From Thermoflexibacter ruber (lineage in GTDB: Bacteria; Bacteroidota; Bacteroidia; Cytophagales; Thermoflexibacteraceae), in contig NZ_FONY01000024.1 in the NCBI RefSeq assembly GCF_900113045.1, positions 1-64,000 on the forward strand: a stretch of DNA of 64,000 nucleotides, written 5' to 3'. Shown here in pieces: positions 62,519 through 64,000 of the stretch. Each line of letters begins with the position of its first letter. The stretch's first letter is position 1. A model generated the notes under the pieces. The model was not told where the DNA came from. It saw only the letters and a program-made list of their open reading frames with translations, and searched no databases. The translations under genes and the position numbers were made by a program.

Positions 62519-64000
62519 TTAATTATCTCCTTCTTTTTCAGATGCATTAGAAGTTTCAGGCTCGAAATATACTTCACTGAAATCTCTATATTGCATAGGA
62601 TTATTTTGGAAGTTTTTTACACGAGAACTAAGCAAGCGATAACACTCATCGTACCAAAGCACTATGATAGGAGCATCTCTCATCGCCAGATTCTCAGCGT
62701 CCATGAAAAGTTTATTGGCTTCGACTGAGGAGGTAGAAGCAATAGCTTTTTCATAAAGCCTGTCAAATTTCTCATTTTTGTATCTTGGAATGTTTGGATA
62801 GGAGTTTTCCCCTAATGGAGTAACGTACTTGCTATAAAACATCCAAAGGAAGTTTTGAGGGCTTGGATAGTCTGCCACCCAAGAAAGACGAATCAAGGAG
62901 AAATTACCTTTTAAGCATTTGTCCGTGATTTGGGCATGTGGTAGGATATTGATTTCTAACTGTACGTTCAAGACATCTCTTAGCTGCTTTTGTACTTCCA
63001 ATGCCACGTTAGAGTGCCTATCTCCTTCTGGGTTAAGGTCAAGCGTGATTTTTGGGAAACCTTGTCCTTTGGGAAAACCTGCTTTTGCCAAATAATATTG
63101 GGCAGAGTCTATGTTGAAATCGTATCCATGTATTTTTGTGATGTCATAGTCAGGGAAAGAAGGAGGAGTCAGACCGTGCATACCCGGCTCGTAGCCTTCT
63201 CCATTAAGCACAAAATCTAAAATCTTCTTTCGGTCAATCGCAAATGAAAAAGCCTTACGTACATTTACATCTTTGAAAACTCCGTCCATGCTCATAAAAG
63301 AGAATATCTGTGTTTGCATTTCAGGTTCTCTTTGTAACTCATATTTGCTCAATCCACCGTCTTCTACTTGTGTTTCTTCTAATATCTCGATGATGTAGTC
63401 AGTAGGTAGGCGATACATCATATCCAAATTCCCTTTGCGAAACTCAAACAATTCAGTCTTTTTATCTCTAATAAAGTTGATTTCTATGGCATCTATGAAA
63501 GGCAGTTGATTCCCGTGCTTATCTTTGCGATAATATTTATCATTTTTTACCAATTTGATTTTAATATCCTCGTCTATGCTTGCTACTTTGTAAGGACCCG
63601 TGCCTACTGCTTTCACTCTCATCTCATTGCCATACTTCTCATAGGCTTCCTTAGGGAAGATGAAGGTTTGAGGACGAGCCAAATGAGTGAGGAATAGCAC
63701 ATTGGGAGCTTCTAAAGTAATTTGTATAGTATATTTATCTATTACCTTTATCCCTTCAATTTCTGTACTTGGAGTTTTTCCACCTACCGTCGCATCGTAG
63801 TAAGCCCTTGCTCCTTTGACTACTCCATCAAAAATATCAAAAGCACGATTATTGCGGTCTTGCGTGCAAAGTCTTGTAAAGCAATATTTTACATCTTCTG
63901 CGGTTACTTCTCGTCCAGTTCCACCGGGGAAACAAGCATCATCGTGAAATAGTACTCCTTTGCGAAGTTTAAAAGTATAGACTGTATAAGAGTCATCTAC
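62519..64000 (-). CDS. Oligopeptide ABC transporter substrate-binding protein (cut by window edge)
   Basis: The frame is open to the right edge of the window, with about 493 codons visible and the start missing. The product is a family 5 solute-binding protein (DppA/OppA type): YTVYTFKLRKGVLFHDDACF, REVTAEDVKYCFTRL, VKAVGTGPYKVASIDED, RKAFSFAIDRKKILDFVLNG and the C-terminal LFMDAENLAMRDAPIIVLWY. It binds oligopeptides outside the inner membrane and delivers them to an ABC permease. No permease or ATPase gene is visible downstream, so these must lie beyond the edge or elsewhere. Confidence 0.92.
   Translation of the reverse strand, partial: VDDSYTVYTFKLRKGVLFHDDACFPGGTGREVTAEDVKYCFTRLCTQDRNNRAFDIFDGVVKGARAYYDATVGGKTPSTEIEGIKVIDKYTIQITLEAPNVLFLTHLARPQTFIFPKEAYEKYGNEMRVKAVGTGPYKVASIDEDIKIKLVKNDKYYRKDKHGNQLPFIDAIEINFIRDKKTELFEFRKGNLDMMYRLPTDYIIEILEETQVEDGGLSKYELQREPEMQTQIFSFMSMDGVFKDVNVRKAFSFAIDRKKILDFVLNGEGYEPGMHGLTPPSFPDYDITKIHGYDFNIDSAQYYLAKAGFPKGQGFPKITLDLNPEGDRHSNVALEVQKQLRDVLNVQLEINILPHAQITDKCLKGNFSLIRLSWVADYPSPQNFLWMFYSKYVTPLGENSYPNIPRYKNEKFDRLYEKAIASTSSVEANKLFMDAENLAMRDAPIIVLWYDECYRLLSSRVKNFQNNPMQYRDFSEVYFEPETSNASEKEGDN

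Overview
The window comes from a low-GC member of the Bacteroidota, most likely a gliding, Cytophagales-like bacterium. The signs are many -7 boxes of the form TAnnTTTG, a type IX secretion (T9SS) plug protein, a glycosidase ending in a T9SS sorting domain, a GYDIA-type GHMP kinase, a long ribosomal protein S1, and several Bacteroidota-style TPR signalling proteins. I cannot name a genus from the sequence.

Layout. 1-5.5 kb: the end of an IS630-type transposase, a TPR protein, a DUF4292 lipoprotein and a class A penicillin-binding protein. 5.5-14 kb: a head-GIN protein, a Tat-exported phosphoesterase, a MoxR ATPase followed by a hybrid histidine kinase, two small exported proteins, and rpsA on the minus strand. 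14-21 kb: a DUF1611 P-loop protein, a small holin-like membrane protein, a MazG-type pyrophosphohydrolase, a cyclic-nucleotide-binding protein, an SDR oxidoreductase and kynureninase. 21-32 kb: a TPR/SpoIIE phosphatase, RecG, a 1127-residue ThuA/PQQ/PKD/cytochrome c fusion, a peroxiredoxin-like protein and a TPR histidine kinase. 32-40 kb: a 280-bp MITE-like element, a GH5 glycosidase, a GHMP kinase overlapping a retropepsin-like gene, the T9SS plug protein with a small lipoprotein, and CinA. 40-50 kb: a short MarR-type gene, a HARE/PD-(D/E)XK protein, an ECF sigma/anti-sigma-like/cytochrome b5 operon, trigger factor, tRNA-Leu, a cystathionine beta-synthase-like enzyme, a solitary nuoL and a zinc-ribbon/TPR protein. 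50-58 kb: nine co-directional genes for exported proteins, lipoproteins and one membrane protein, none recognised. 58-61 kb: a divergent LytS-like kinase, broken by an in-frame TAG, and its LytTR regulator. 61-64 kb: two unknown genes and an oligopeptide-binding protein that runs off the right edge.

The part most worth following up is 50.9-61.2 kb. A compact block of nine uncharacterised envelope-protein genes is transcribed away from a LytS/LytTR two-component pair. The shared intergenic region has a TAnnTTTG box on each strand and two 11-bp direct repeats 21 bp apart, the geometry expected of a LytTR operator. The kinase gene carries a stop codon between its phospho-acceptor half and its ATP-binding half. 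Palindromes of one dispersed family sit between genes of the block. Functions of the block, its link to the kinase and its status as a system are inference; nothing could be searched or computed here.
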